A stretch of 64,000 bases of DNA from Nocardioides_C sp963700955 (lineage in GTDB: Bacteria > Actinomycetota > Actinomycetes > Propionibacteriales > Nocardioidaceae): contig CAVOZH010000004.1 of assembly GCA_963700955.1 (NCBI GenBank), positions 682,001 through 746,000 on the forward strand, given 5' to 3'. Positions 32,228 through 41,514 of this stretch are shown here, one piece after another. Position 1 is the stretch's first letter; each line of letters begins with the position of its first letter. Position numbers and translations under genes: made by a program. The notes beneath the pieces are model-generated. The model was given only the letters and a program-made list of their open reading frames with translations, made no database searches and had not been told where the DNA came from.

Positions 32228-33810
32228 CCACCCGCCGCCCCCGGGGCAAGCTCGACCTGGACCCGGCCACCGTCCGCAAGGCACGGTCGCTGGCACGCCA
32301 GGTCGGCCGCCCGATCGTCAAGCTGGCCCAGCAGCACACCACCGTCTCGGTGGAGCGCGCCACGCTGAGGCTGGCCGGCCTGCAGGGGGCGGACGCCGAC
32401 GGCATCCCCTGGGTGAACCGGCTCCTCGACGCCGTGCGTGGAGACGTCGGGATCGAGCACGGCATCTCGCTTCCCGTGTGGGACGCGCTCGTGCGCGGTG
32501 AGGCCGACGACCTGACCGTGCTGGCCCAGAAGGCAGCGGCCGGTTCGGTGCGCTTCAGGCTCCCTGAGGGGCGGGAGCTCACGCGTGCACGCTCGGCCGC
32601 CCGCAAGCAGGTGGGCGCGGGCATCAAGCGGGTGGACGCGCGGCGGCGTGAGCGTGAGCGGCTGGTCAAGCGGTGGGGCGACCCCAAGCAGCAGCCGTGG
32701 ATCTACCTGATCGTGGCGACCGGCGACATCTACGAGGACATCCCGCAGGCGCAGCAGGCGGCGCGGGAAGGCGCCGACGTGATCGCGGTGATCAGGTCCA
32801 CGGGGCAGTCGCTGCTCGACTACGTGCCCGAGGGGGCGACCCGGGAGGGGTTCGCGGGCACCTACGCCACGCAGGAGAACTTCCGGCTGATGCGGGCGGC
32901 TCTCGACGAGTCCAGTGCCCAGCTGGGTCGCTACGTCCGCCTGACCAACTACGCCTCGGGTCTCTGCATGCCGGAGATCGCGTCCCTTGCGGGCCTGGAG
33001 CGGCTCGACATGATGCTGAACGACTCGATGTACGGGATCCTCTTCCGCGACATCAACCCGGTGCGCACGTTCGTCGACCAGCGGTTCAGCCGCCAGGTGC
33101 ACGCCCGCGCCGGGATCATCATCAACACCGGCGAGGACAACTACCTCACCACCGCCGACGCAGTGGAGGCCGCACACACCGTCACCACGTCGCAGCTGCT
33201 CAACGAGTACTTCGCCAAGGAGGCCGGGCTCGAGGACTGGCAGCTCGGCCTCGGCCACGCCTTCGAGATCGACCCCGACCTACCGGACAGCTTCCGGATG
33301 GAGCTCGCTCATGCGCTGCTCGCCCGAGAGCTCTTCCCGGAGGCGCCGTTGAAGTGGATGCCGCCCACCCGCCACATGACAGGCGACGTCTTCCGTGGGT
33401 ACCTGCTCGACGGGTTCTTCAACCTGGCCGGTGCCCTGACCGGGCAGGGGATCCTGCTGGTCGGCATGATGACCGAGGCCGTCGTGACACCCTGGCTCTC
33501 CGACCGGGACCTGGCCCTGCAGAACGTCAGATACGTCTTGAACGCCGCCGGCAACCTGCACGAGGACTTCCGCCCGGCCCCTGAGGGGTTCATCGCCGAA
33601 CGGGCGCGACAGGTGCTCGGCGAGAGCATCGACCTGCTCGAGAAGATCGTCGCGCACGAGGGCAAGCACGGCCTGCTCGAGGCGATCGCCGACGGTACCT
33701 TCGGGCTGATGCGGCGCCCCGCCGACGCGGGACGCGGCCTCGACGGCGTCGCCAAGAAGGCCCCGGAGTACTTCAACCCCGCAACGGAGATCCTGGAGGG
33801 CGTGCGATGA
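32224..33810 (+). CDS. kamD: Lysine 5,6-aminomutase alpha subunit KamD
   Basis: Large subunit of the adenosylcobalamin- and PLP-dependent mutase that moves the terminal amino group of beta-lysine (or D-lysine) to give 3,5-diaminohexanoate, 528 aa. The TIM-barrel sequence is strongly conserved: DVIAVIRSTGQSLLDYVPEG, YASGLCMPEIA, MLNDSMYGILFRDIN and WMPPTRHMTGD. The length is normal. It overlaps the amidohydrolase at its start and kamE at its end (ATGA at 33807-33810), so production of the two subunits is coupled. Confidence 0.95.
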   Translation: MTTRRPRGKLDLDPATVRKARSLARQVGRPIVKLAQQHTTVSVERATLRLAGLQGADADGIPWVNRLLDAVRGDVGIEHGISLPVWDALVRGEADDLTVLAQKAAAGSVRFRLPEGRELTRARSAARKQVGAGIKRVDARRRERERLVKRWGDPKQQPWIYLIVATGDIYEDIPQAQQAAREGADVIAVIRSTGQSLLDYVPEGATREGFAGTYATQENFRLMRAALDESSAQLGRYVRLTNYASGLCMPEIASLAGLERLDMMLNDSMYGILFRDINPVRTFVDQRFSRQVHARAGIIINTGEDNYLTTADAVEAAHTVTTSQLLNEYFAKEAGLEDWQLGLGHAFEIDPDLPDSFRMELAHALLARELFPEAPLKWMPPTRHMTGDVFRGYLLDGFFNLAGALTGQGILLVGMMTEAVVTPWLSDRDLALQNVRYVLNAAGNLHEDFRPAPEGFIAERARQVLGESIDLLEKIVAHEGKHGLLEAIADGTFGLMRRPADAGRGLDGVAKKAPEYFNPATEILEGVR

Positions 33811-34562
33811 CCATCCTGCGGCCGTACGGCGACACGACCGGCGACGGCATGGTGCAGCTGTCCTTCACGCTGCCGATGCCGCACTCGAAGACGGCCGAGG
33901 GAGCCGCCGCCCAGCTCGCGAACAAGATGGGCATGGACCCGGCCCTGGTCGTGCACGCCAAGCCGATGGGGCCCGACTTCACGTTCTTCGTGGTCTACGG
34001 CCGGGTGAACCACCTCGTGGACACCTCCAAGGTGACGGTGGTCGAGCGGGACTTCCCGCTGCTCACGCCGAAGGAGGTCAACGCGGCGGTCAAGCGCGGC
34101 ATGCGCCGGCGGATGGTGGTCGTCGGAGCCTGCATCGGAACCGACGCCCACACCGTCGGCATCGACGCGATCATGAACATCAAGGGCTTCGCGGGGGAGA
34201 AGGGCCTCGAGTACTACCGCGAGATCAAGGTGGTCAACCTCGGCGCCCAGGTGTCCGTGCCCCAGCTCGTCGCGCGTGCCCAGGAGGAGCAGGCCGACGC
34301 CGTACTGGTCTCCCAGGTGGTGACCCAGCGAGACGCCCACATCCTCAACACGAAGGAGATGTCGGCGGCCTTCCGCGAGGCCTACCCGTCGGACAAGAGG
34401 CCGCTGCTTCTCGTCGGAGGCCCCCGGTTCGACGAGGCGATGGCGGACGAGCTCGGTGTGGACCGGGTCTTCGTCAGGGGTACGACGCCCGGTGAGGTCG
34501 CCAGCTACCTCACCGACGCGATCATCACCAAGCGCAGCCGTCCCGCAGAGGTCGGCCTCTGA
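33807..34562 (+). CDS. kamE: Lysine 5,6-aminomutase beta subunit KamE
   Basis: Cobalamin-binding subunit of 251 aa. The B12 motif DxHxxG appears as GTDAHTVGIDAIMNIKG (about residues 113-125), with the downstream LVGGPRF loop. The N-terminal part has the dimerisation domain and a Lys-containing stretch that anchors PLP in the family. It is co-translated with kamD. No MutS/MutL-like reactivation genes (kamB/kamC) were seen beside it, unlike in clostridia and fusobacteria. Confidence 0.95.
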   Translation: MTILRPYGDTTGDGMVQLSFTLPMPHSKTAEGAAAQLANKMGMDPALVVHAKPMGPDFTFFVVYGRVNHLVDTSKVTVVERDFPLLTPKEVNAAVKRGMRRRMVVVGACIGTDAHTVGIDAIMNIKGFAGEKGLEYYREIKVVNLGAQVSVPQLVARAQEEQADAVLVSQVVTQRDAHILNTKEMSAAFREAYPSDKRPLLLVGGPRFDEAMADELGVDRVFVRGTTPGEVASYLTDAIITKRSRPAEVGL

Positions 34563-34575
34563 GATGGAGGAACAG

Positions 34576-34971
34576 ATGCAGGACGACCTCGCAGCCGGCA
34601 GGCTCGGGCTCACGGTGACGCATCGGCGCTACGTGCCCTACTCGCACGCGCACTACGCCGGCAACCTGGTCGACGGCGCCTACTCGCTCGGCCTGTTCGG
34701 GGACGTCGCCACCGAGGTGTGCATCCGCACCGACGGCGACGAGGGTCTCTTCGCGTCCTACGCCGACGTCCAGTTCAAGGCTCCGGTCCGGGCCGGTGAC
34801 GTCGTCGAGGTGACCGCCGAGGTCGTGCGCGTCGGGCGTCGGTCCCGGACCATCGACTTCACTGCGAAGGTGATTGCTCGTGGCCGTCCGGACCTCTCGG
34901 AGTCGGCTGCTCAGGTGCTCGAGGAGCCCATCGTCGCCACCACTGCGACCGGCACGGTCGTCGTCCCCTGA
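34576..34971 (+). CDS. kal: 3-aminobutyryl-CoA ammonia-lyase
   Basis: Hotdog-fold enzyme of 131 aa that removes ammonia from 3-aminobutyryl-CoA to give crotonyl-CoA. The opening LTVTHRRYVPYSHAHYAGNLVDGA and the following YSLGLFGDVATEVCIRTDGDEG match the Kal family. The start ATG 34576 is preferred because GGAGG lies 5 nt upstream; ATG 34564 is in frame. It is the last gene of the lysine cluster. The enzyme that would feed it, the 3-keto-5-aminohexanoate cleavage enzyme (kce), is not in this window. Confidence 0.88.
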   Translation: MQDDLAAGRLGLTVTHRRYVPYSHAHYAGNLVDGAYSLGLFGDVATEVCIRTDGDEGLFASYADVQFKAPVRAGDVVEVTAEVVRVGRRSRTIDFTAKVIARGRPDLSESAAQVLEEPIVATTATGTVVVP

Positions 34972-34977
34972 GGCGCC

Positions 34978-35006
34978 TGCGGCGTGTCGTGGGACGACAC
35001 GCCGCA
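34978..35006 (+). terminator. Strong hairpin after kal
   Basis: Perfect 13-bp stem (TGCGGCGTGTCGT at 34978-34990, complement at 34994-35006) around a GGG loop, 7 bases after the kal stop. It is followed by an A-run then T-rich sequence rather than a clean T-tract. Confidence 0.7.
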
Positions 35007-35365
35007 CCGAAAAAAGTTTGTTTGAGCGTGCGCATGAGGGGGAATGGTGCCTGACCTGCGGTTTCGCCCGTTATCACATGCAATGCCCCAGTTGACAGAT
35101 CGGGCATCGGTGACGAAAGTCTCTTTCGTCCTGCCATGCAGGCTGTGTCCGCGCATCGACGTCCAGGTGGCCACGTGACCAGGTCGGGTACCACGAACCT
35201 GGGGCACGCTGTTCCCGGAGGTCGGTGTCGCCGACACAGGGCGAGGACACGCGAGGAGTCCGGTGCCCAGTAGACAACGGACCAGTGGCCCGCAGCCAGC
35301 GGGTACAGGTTCGGTCCGAAGGGTCCGGACTCCTCGTGCTTCCTGGCAGGGGTAGTTTTGAGGCC
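35007..35365 (+). other. Gene-free region upstream of lnt with several inverted repeats
   Basis: No convincing reading frame in about 360 bases. Visible structure: an 8-bp hairpin GACGAAAG/CTTTCGTC at 35112-35130, a 5-bp hairpin at 35221-35235, and a nested set at 35252-35336. In that set a 12-bp pair (CGAGGAGTCCGG at 35252, complement at 35325) encloses a 6-bp pair (35278 with 35313), which encloses a 5-bp hairpin (35289-35303). The likely lnt promoter lies downstream of all of these. Confidence 0.5.
35353..35358 (+). promoter_or_regulatory. -10 element of lnt (leaderless)
   Basis: TAGTTT, 7 nt before ATG 35366. It supports this ATG over an open frame that extends 47 codons further upstream. 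Confidence 0.5.
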
Positions 35366-36930
35366 ATGCCGCTGCTCCTGCGCCTGGTCCTTGCCGCCGT
35401 GGCGGGCGTCGCGGTCGCGGTCTCGTTCGAGCCTTTCGCGCTCGTGTACCTCCTGCCGTTCGGAGTCGCCGGGCTGACCCTGCTCCTGCGTCAGCTCACC
35501 CCGGGCAGGGGCTTCCTCGTCGGCGCCGTCTTCGGCGCTGCCTTCATGCTCGTGCTGCTCCCATGGCTCCAGGTGATCGGCGTGGACGCCTGGATCGCCC
35601 TCTCGCTGCTCGAAGGCGTCTTCTACGGACTGCTCGGCCTCGGTGGCGCGCTCGTGCAGCGGCTGCCCTGGTGGCCGTTGTGGACCGCGATGCTCTGGGT
35701 CGGCGTCGAGGCGCTGCGCTCCACCGTGCCGTTCGGCGGCTTCCCCTGGGGCCGTCTGGCCTTCGCCACGGTGGACACGCCCGTCGCCGATCTCTTCGCG
35801 TACGCCGGGTCCGCGGGTGCCACCTTCGCCGTAGCGCTCGTGGGCGCCGGCCTGGCCTGGGCGGTCCTGGAGGCCCGTCGTACACCTGTCAGGGGCGCGG
35901 TGGCCGTGCTGGCGCCCTGCCTGCTGGCGGTGTCCGGCAGCGCCCTGTCTCCGGGGACACCGTCGCCCACCGCCGGACCCGGTCGCGCCGTCTCGGTGAC
36001 GGCGGTCCAGGGCGACGTGCCCGGCGAGGGCATGGAGGCGTTCGCGGAGCGGCGTGCCGTGCTGAACAACCACGTCGAGGCCACCCACGAGCTCGCCGAC
36101 CGCATCCGGTCGGGCAGGCAGCCCGCCCCGGACCTCGTGATCTGGCCTGAGAACTCGACCGACATCGACCCGTTCAGCGATCCCACCGTCTACACCGACA
36201 TCCAGGGCGCGGTGGACGCCGTCGGCGTTCCGGTGCTCGTCGGGGCGATGGTCAGCGGCGACGGGCCCAACGACGTCTACAACCAGGGCATCGTGTGGCA
36301 GCCGCACACCGGGCCGGTCGAGCGGTACTCCAAGACCCATCCGGTGCCGTTCGGGGAGTACATCCCCCTCCGCGACGTGTTCGCGCGGTTCATCACAAGG
36401 CTCGACCAGATCCCGCGCGACATGGTGCCCGGCAGAAAGCCGGGGGTGCTCGCGATGAACGGGACGACGGTGGGTGACGTCATCTGCTTCGAGGTCGCCT
36501 ACGACGGCCTGCTGCGGGCCGTCGTCGACGGGGGAGCGCAGCTCGTGGTCGTGCAGACCAACAACGCCACGTACATGGGAACCGGGCAGGTCGAGCAGCA
36601 GTTCGCGATCGCGCGGCTCCGCGCGATCGAGACCGGCCGGTACGTCGTGGTGGCCGCGACGGACGGGGTCTCCGGGATCATCGCTCCCGACGGCCGGGTC
36701 GTCGAGCGGGCACCGGTGCGGGCTCGGGCGGTGCTCAGCCGGACCCTGCCGATCCTCGGCGGCGAGACACCCGCCATGCGCTGGGGACAGGCCGTCGAGC
36801 TGCTGCTCACCTCGGGCGCGGCGATTTCGGTCTCGGTGGCACTCGCCCTCAACTATCGTCAGCGCCGGGCTCGCGGCCGTTCGGACGGAGACAGTCGCCG
36901 GGACACGGTCGCAATCGGAGCGGGAGAGGC

Positions 36931-36934
<4 letters not shown>
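35366..36934 (+). CDS. lnt: Apolipoprotein N-acyltransferase Lnt
   Basis: Membrane enzyme that adds the third acyl chain to lipoproteins, 522 aa. The N-terminal half has about seven hydrophobic segments. The nitrilase-like domain follows with the catalytic Glu in LVIWPENSTDIDPF, the Lys near RYSKTHPVPFGEYIPLRD and the catalytic Cys in GDVICFEVAYDG. A final membrane helix lies before the basic C-terminus. In M. tuberculosis this domain is fused to Ppm1; here it is separate but overlaps ppm1 by ATGA at 36931-36934. ATG 35366 is preceded by a leaderless-type promoter. Confidence 0.93.
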
Positions 36935-37703
<769 letters not shown>

Positions 37704-37707
<4 letters not shown>

Positions 37708-38174
37708 GACGAAGAGGTTCCTGGGGGCTTCTCGCCGTGCTGTTCGTGGTCGTGCCGCTGCTGGAGATCTACGTGGTCATCCAGGTGGGGCAGACCATCG
37801 GGGCCGGCTGGACGATCCTGCTCCTCGTCGTGGACAGCCTGCTGGGTGCGGCCTTGCTGAAGCACGAGGGCGCAGCCGCCTGGCGGGCGCTGCAGGAGGC
37901 GCTGGCGTCGTACCGGATGCCTGCTCGCGAGCTCGCGGACGGGGTGCTCGTGCTGGTCGGCGGGACGCTCCTGCTGACCCCCGGCCTGATCACGGACGTC
38001 TTCGGTTTCTTCTTCATCCTGCCGTTCACGAGGCCGCTCGCGCGCCGGGTGCTGACCACCGTGATCACACGCAAGTTCCTCGGCTCCGGTGACCGGTCCT
38101 CATCCGGAGACACCCGGACACGACAACGCCCCGGACCCGATGACTCGGTGGTCCAGGGCGAGGTCGTCGACTAG
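37704..38174 (+). CDS. fxsA: FxsA family membrane protein
   Basis: Small inner-membrane protein of 156 aa. The conserved FxsA core shows as WGLLAVLFVVVPLLEIYVVIQVG and LLTPGLITDVFGFFFILPF, with three or four membrane spans in all. The E. coli homologue modulates exclusion of phage T7 by the F plasmid; its role in actinobacteria is unknown. ATG 37704 is chosen because GGAGG lies upstream and the ATG overlaps the ppm1 stop. It converges on rbpA, 4 bases apart. Confidence 0.85.
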
Positions 38175-38178
38175 CTGG

Positions 38179-38568
38179 TCAGGCCGACTTCTTGGGCTTC
38201 GGCTTGCGTGCGGCACGGTGCAGGTGCGCGGGGCCGATCTCGCCGCCGCGAAGCAGCTCGAGCCGCTCGCTGAGGATGTCTTCGAGCTCCTTGATCGAGC
38301 GACGCTCGAGAAGCATGTCCCAGTGCGTGCGCACGGGCTTCTCGACCTTCTCCTCGCGCGTGATCCCGCTGATGCTCAACGCCTCGGCGCCGCAGCGCGG
38401 GCACTCCCACACGGCAGGCACCTCGGCCTCCACCGACATGGTGATCTCGAACTCGTGCCCCTGAGGGCACTTGTAGCCGACCTGCTGCCGCGCCGCGAAC
38501 TCGATACCGCGCTCGTCCTCAAAGCTCTGGCCCCCGAGGCGGGCGCCACGCAAAGTGCGCTCTCCCAT
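38179..38568 (-). CDS. rbpA: RNA polymerase-binding protein RbpA
   Basis: Actinobacterial transcription factor of 129 aa that binds RNA polymerase and group 1/2 sigma factors and stabilises open promoter complexes. The core contains the zinc-type motif CPQGHEFEITM and WECPRCGAEAL. The basic linker and sigma-interaction domain follow (REEKVEKPVRTHWDMLLERRS and ELEDILSERLELLRGG). The Lys-rich tail is present. GGAGGTGGC precedes ATG 38568. A SigR-type promoter motif lies about 100 bases upstream, consistent with disulfide-stress control known in Streptomyces. Confidence 0.95.
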   Translation of the reverse strand: MGERTLRGARLGGQSFEDERGIEFAARQQVGYKCPQGHEFEITMSVEAEVPAVWECPRCGAEALSISGITREEKVEKPVRTHWDMLLERRSIKELEDILSERLELLRGGEIGPAHLHRAARKPKPKKSA

Positions 38569-38663
38569 CGAGCCACCTCCTGATGTCTGTTTCCCCGTGT
38601 ACGAATCCGAGACGGAACGGGGTTACCGCTACCGTCCCACAGGACCGTGCCCTTCGAGGGTGC

Positions 38664-38690
38664 AACGACTCAGCGGCGCGAGAGATTCCC
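38664..38690 (-). promoter_or_regulatory. SigR/SigH-type promoter of rbpA
   Basis: On the minus strand GGGAAT (38690-38685), an 18-nt spacer and GTT (38666-38664) match the GGAAT-N18-GTT consensus of the thiol-oxidative-stress sigma factor. It predicts a leader of about 90 nt. The rest of the 250-base gap holds no gene. Confidence 0.6.
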
Positions 38691-38818
38691 GTACGCCGTG
38701 ACGCGTGCTGTGGTCCATCACACCTCGTACCCGTCTCCATTCGGGCTACACGTGCTCAACCCGCCCGTTGGCGTGGTGCAGACCACGGGTCGAGCAGGTG
38801 CCCAGGCGTGGTGGTGAC

Positions 38819-40225
38819 TCAGACCACGGACGGTGCGACGTTGCCGGCCTCGCGGATCCCGCGTTCGGGGTCGACTCGCCACAGGAGGAGCCCGCCGACG
38901 ACGAAGAAGACAATGAGGGCGAAGATCGCGGGCCGGTAGGAATCGGCGAGCTGGTGGACGAGGCCGAAGGTGAGCATTCCCAGCCACGACGTGCCGCGCT
39001 CGGCCGCCTGGTAGAGGCTGAAGTACTCCGCCTCCCGGCCACGCGGGATGAGCAGGCTGAAGAACGACCTGGACAGCGCCTGGGTGCCGCCCATGACCAG
39101 CCCGATGCCGACGGCGAGCGCGAGAAAGAGCCCCAACTGCTTCGCCGGGATCACCATGCCGACGGTGACGACGAGCATCCAGATGACCAGCCCGACGAGG
39201 ATTACCTTGCGGCTGCCGAAGCGTTCCGCGACCTTTCCGAAGAGCAGGGCACCACCGAAGGCGACGAACTGCACGAGCAGGATCGTCGCGATCAGCACCT
39301 GGGTCTCGAAGCCGAGCTGCTTCTCGCCGTACACCGAGGCGGCACCGATCACGGTCTGGATGCCGTCGTTGTAGAAGAGGTAGGCGATCAGAAACGTCAT
39401 CGTCATCGGGTAGTTCCGCATGTCGCGCAGGGTGGCGAACAGCTGCCCGAAGCTCTGCCGGACCAACGATCCACGTTCGGGCACGACACCGACCGCTTCG
39501 CGGTTGCGGAGGCCGATGTAGGGGATCAGAGTGAACCCTGCCCACCAGGCCGCGGCTGACAGCAGGCTCAGCCGCACCGCCATCTCGGTGGAGAGCCCGA
39601 GACGGTCATGCAGCGTTACAACCGCGAGGTTGACCGCGAGCAGGAGTCCACCGCCGAGGTAGCCCAGAGCCCAACCTCGCGAGGAGACGCGGTCACGCTC
39701 GTCGGGTGTGGCGATCTCGCACAGAATGGCGTCGTACACGACCAGCGATGAGCCGAGGCAGATGTTCGCGCCGAACAGGAGAAGGGCGCCGAGCTGCCAG
39801 TCGCTGCCGGCGACGAAGAACATCGATGCGGCGAAAAGACTTCCGACCCAAGCGAAGCCCCCCATCATCTGCTTCTTGCGGGAGGTCCGGTCAGCGGCTG
39901 CCCCGACTACCGGGAGCACGAGTGCCGAGATGATCGTGGCCAGCGTGACGACGTAGAAGACGAGCGAGCCGGGGGAGACTGCCACGCCGAACACCGAGAG
40001 GTCGGTGTGACAGGGAGCATCTGCCGTGCCTGGAGCGCCGCAGGCCGCTGTCTCTGCCACCGAGGTCAGATAGGGCGCGAACAGCACAGTGGCAACGGTC
40101 GTGACGTAGGCGGAGTTCGCCCAGTCGTACCAGTACCAGGCGCGCTGCTCCTTGCGCCGTGCCAGCGGCGACAGGTCGGCGATCCCCACGGGCCCGCCCG
40201 TCCCTCGAGGCGTGATGTCGGTCAT
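38819..40225 (-). CDS. MFS transporter, UMF1/Atg22-like
   Basis: Twelve-segment permease of 468 aa from the family that includes yeast vacuolar amino acid effluxer Atg22. The N-terminus has the typical EQRAWYWYDWANSAYVTTV, and PVVGAAADRTSRKKQMMGG is the MFS-type loop between helices 2 and 3. The substrate is unknown. ATG 40225 is preferred because it overlaps the GDPD stop (ATGA) and has GGGAG upstream; ATG 40243 lies inside the upstream gene. It is probably co-transcribed with the phosphodiesterase. Confidence 0.87.
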   Translation of the reverse strand: MTDITPRGTGGPVGIADLSPLARRKEQRAWYWYDWANSAYVTTVATVLFAPYLTSVAETAACGAPGTADAPCHTDLSVFGVAVSPGSLVFYVVTLATIISALVLPVVGAAADRTSRKKQMMGGFAWVGSLFAASMFFVAGSDWQLGALLLFGANICLGSSLVVYDAILCEIATPDERDRVSSRGWALGYLGGGLLLAVNLAVVTLHDRLGLSTEMAVRLSLLSAAAWWAGFTLIPYIGLRNREAVGVVPERGSLVRQSFGQLFATLRDMRNYPMTMTFLIAYLFYNDGIQTVIGAASVYGEKQLGFETQVLIATILLVQFVAFGGALLFGKVAERFGSRKVILVGLVIWMLVVTVGMVIPAKQLGLFLALAVGIGLVMGGTQALSRSFFSLLIPRGREAEYFSLYQAAERGTSWLGMLTFGLVHQLADSYRPAIFALIVFFVVGGLLLWRVDPERGIREAGNVAPSVV

Positions 40226-41037
40226 CTGGGTGCTCCCATCCATTGGCCGCGGTCGACGAGGACATCACGCAGCAGGTCGGTTCGGTCGGTCATCACTCCG
40301 TCGACGCCGAGGTCGAGCAGCTCGTGCATCTGCCCGGGGTCGTCGACGGTCCATACGTGAACGTGCAGTCCGAGGGCGTGTGCCCGGCTGATCAGGCCAG
40401 CCGTGAGGACCGTGACCCCCTTACGGCGGAAGGGCACCTGGAGCACCACCGCCGCGCTCCGGGTCAGTACGTCGACGATCCGTGCCGCCGGAACCGCCCG
40501 GAACAGCCCGACCTCGAGCGGTCCGGCGGCCGTCGCGACCCGGCGACCCACCAGCGCACGGAAGCGCGCGATCCGGCGCTGGGAGAACGCGCCGACGCAG
40601 ACCCGGTCGTGCGATCCGGTGGCGCGCACCAGTGCTGCGAGTGGCTCCACGGCGGCGTCCGACTTGATGTCGATGTTGAACCGGACGTCCGGGAACTCCT
40701 CGAGCAGCGACGCCATCGTGGGGATCTGCTCCCGGCCGCCGATCAAGGCACGGCCCACCTCGGCCGCGGTGAGGTCGGCGAGGGTCCCGCGGTGCTCGGT
40801 GACGCGGTCAAGGGCCGCGTCGTGGAAGGCGAAGAGCTCCCCGTCGCGGGTCGCGTGCACGTCGGTCTCGAGGTAGCTGTACCCCAGCTCCACCGCATGC
40901 CTGAAGGCCACGAGCGTGTTCTCGAGACCCTCCAGCTCGGGGTGGTAGGCGCCTCCGCGGTGGGCGAAGGCCAGGACCGTCTCGGGTCGGTCACACACCG
41001 CATCGAGGTAGGGGTAACCGGTTCGGGGGCGTGTCAC
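40222..41037 (-). CDS. Glycerophosphodiester phosphodiesterase (GDPD) family protein
   Basis: Enzyme of 271 aa that splits glycerophosphodiesters into glycerol-3-phosphate and an alcohol. Catalytic His and metal-binding residues occur in VLAFAHRGGAYHPE and SYLETDVHATRDGELFAFHD, with later motifs RFNIDIK and LHVHVWTVDDPG. There is no signal peptide, so it should act in the cytoplasm. The start GTG 41037 is supported by GATACT six bases before it. ATG 41076 is an in-frame alternative lacking a promoter or ribosome site. The stop overlaps the MFS gene. Confidence 0.88.
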   Translation of the reverse strand: MTRPRTGYPYLDAVCDRPETVLAFAHRGGAYHPELEGLENTLVAFRHAVELGYSYLETDVHATRDGELFAFHDAALDRVTEHRGTLADLTAAEVGRALIGGREQIPTMASLLEEFPDVRFNIDIKSDAAVEPLAALVRATGSHDRVCVGAFSQRRIARFRALVGRRVATAAGPLEVGLFRAVPAARIVDVLTRSAAVVLQVPFRRKGVTVLTAGLISRAHALGLHVHVWTVDDPGQMHELLDLGVDGVMTDRTDLLRDVLVDRGQWMGAPR

Positions 41038-41200
41038 GTGAGAAGTATCCACGGCACCCGGACCCCGGGCCGACATTTGCAGGGCATGGGTCCATCGTGG
41101 TCCGGTCCGGCCTCATGCCGCATCCGTGCAGGTACTCAGGTCCGGGCCGCGAGCGACGCGGCGAGGACTGCGGTTGCCGGACAAGGCAGGGAGTGCGGAG

Positions 41201-41206
41201 TACCGT
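41201..41206 (+). promoter_or_regulatory. -10 element of the zinc-ribbon gene (leaderless)
   Basis: TACCGT, 7 nt before ATG 41214. Confidence 0.5.
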
Positions 41207-41213
41207 CGGGGGG

Positions 41214-41477
41214 ATGGACGAGATGAGCTGCCCCAAGTGTGGAACGAGCATGGAGTCACGCACCGTCGGTGACGCCGAGGTGGCTCGGTGCAAGTCGTGC
41301 AACGGCATCTTCCTCGACCGCGCGGACCTCGGAAGCCTCGTCGAGGCTGAGAACGACTGGCACCGCAACGCCGGCATCCACCACACCGAACCGCTGCCGA
41401 GGATCACCGCCGACATGACCGCGCCGCCTCCCAGCAAGCCCCGCGCCAGGTCGTTCATCGAGACCCTGTTCAGCTGA
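41214..41477 (+). CDS. TFIIB-type zinc-ribbon protein (87 aa)
   Basis: Small protein with a single zinc ribbon, MSCPKCGTSMESRTV and ARCKSCNGIFLDRADLG. The CPKC and CKSC pairs should ligate zinc. Similar small zf-TFIIB domain proteins are common in bacteria and have no known function. The C-terminal half is polar, with APPPSKPRARSFIETLFS at the end. The start could also be ATG 41223. It stands alone, divergent from the GDPD gene and convergent with the MurA-like gene. Confidence 0.8.
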   Translation: MDEMSCPKCGTSMESRTVGDAEVARCKSCNGIFLDRADLGSLVEAENDWHRNAGIHHTEPLPRITADMTAPPPSKPRARSFIETLFS

Positions 41478-41514
41478 CCCAGCACCCGTCCGTCCGGGAA
41501 GCGGGTCGAGAGCC

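Noticed and set aside
35252..35336. RNase P RNA, suggested by the AGTCCGG element
   Set aside because: The conserved GAGGAAAGTCC context and the length of about 400 nt are missing.
38779..38830. Direct repeat CAGACCACGG, two copies between rbpA and the MFS gene
   Set aside because: Only two copies, one reaching the MFS stop, with no link to a promoter or recombinase.
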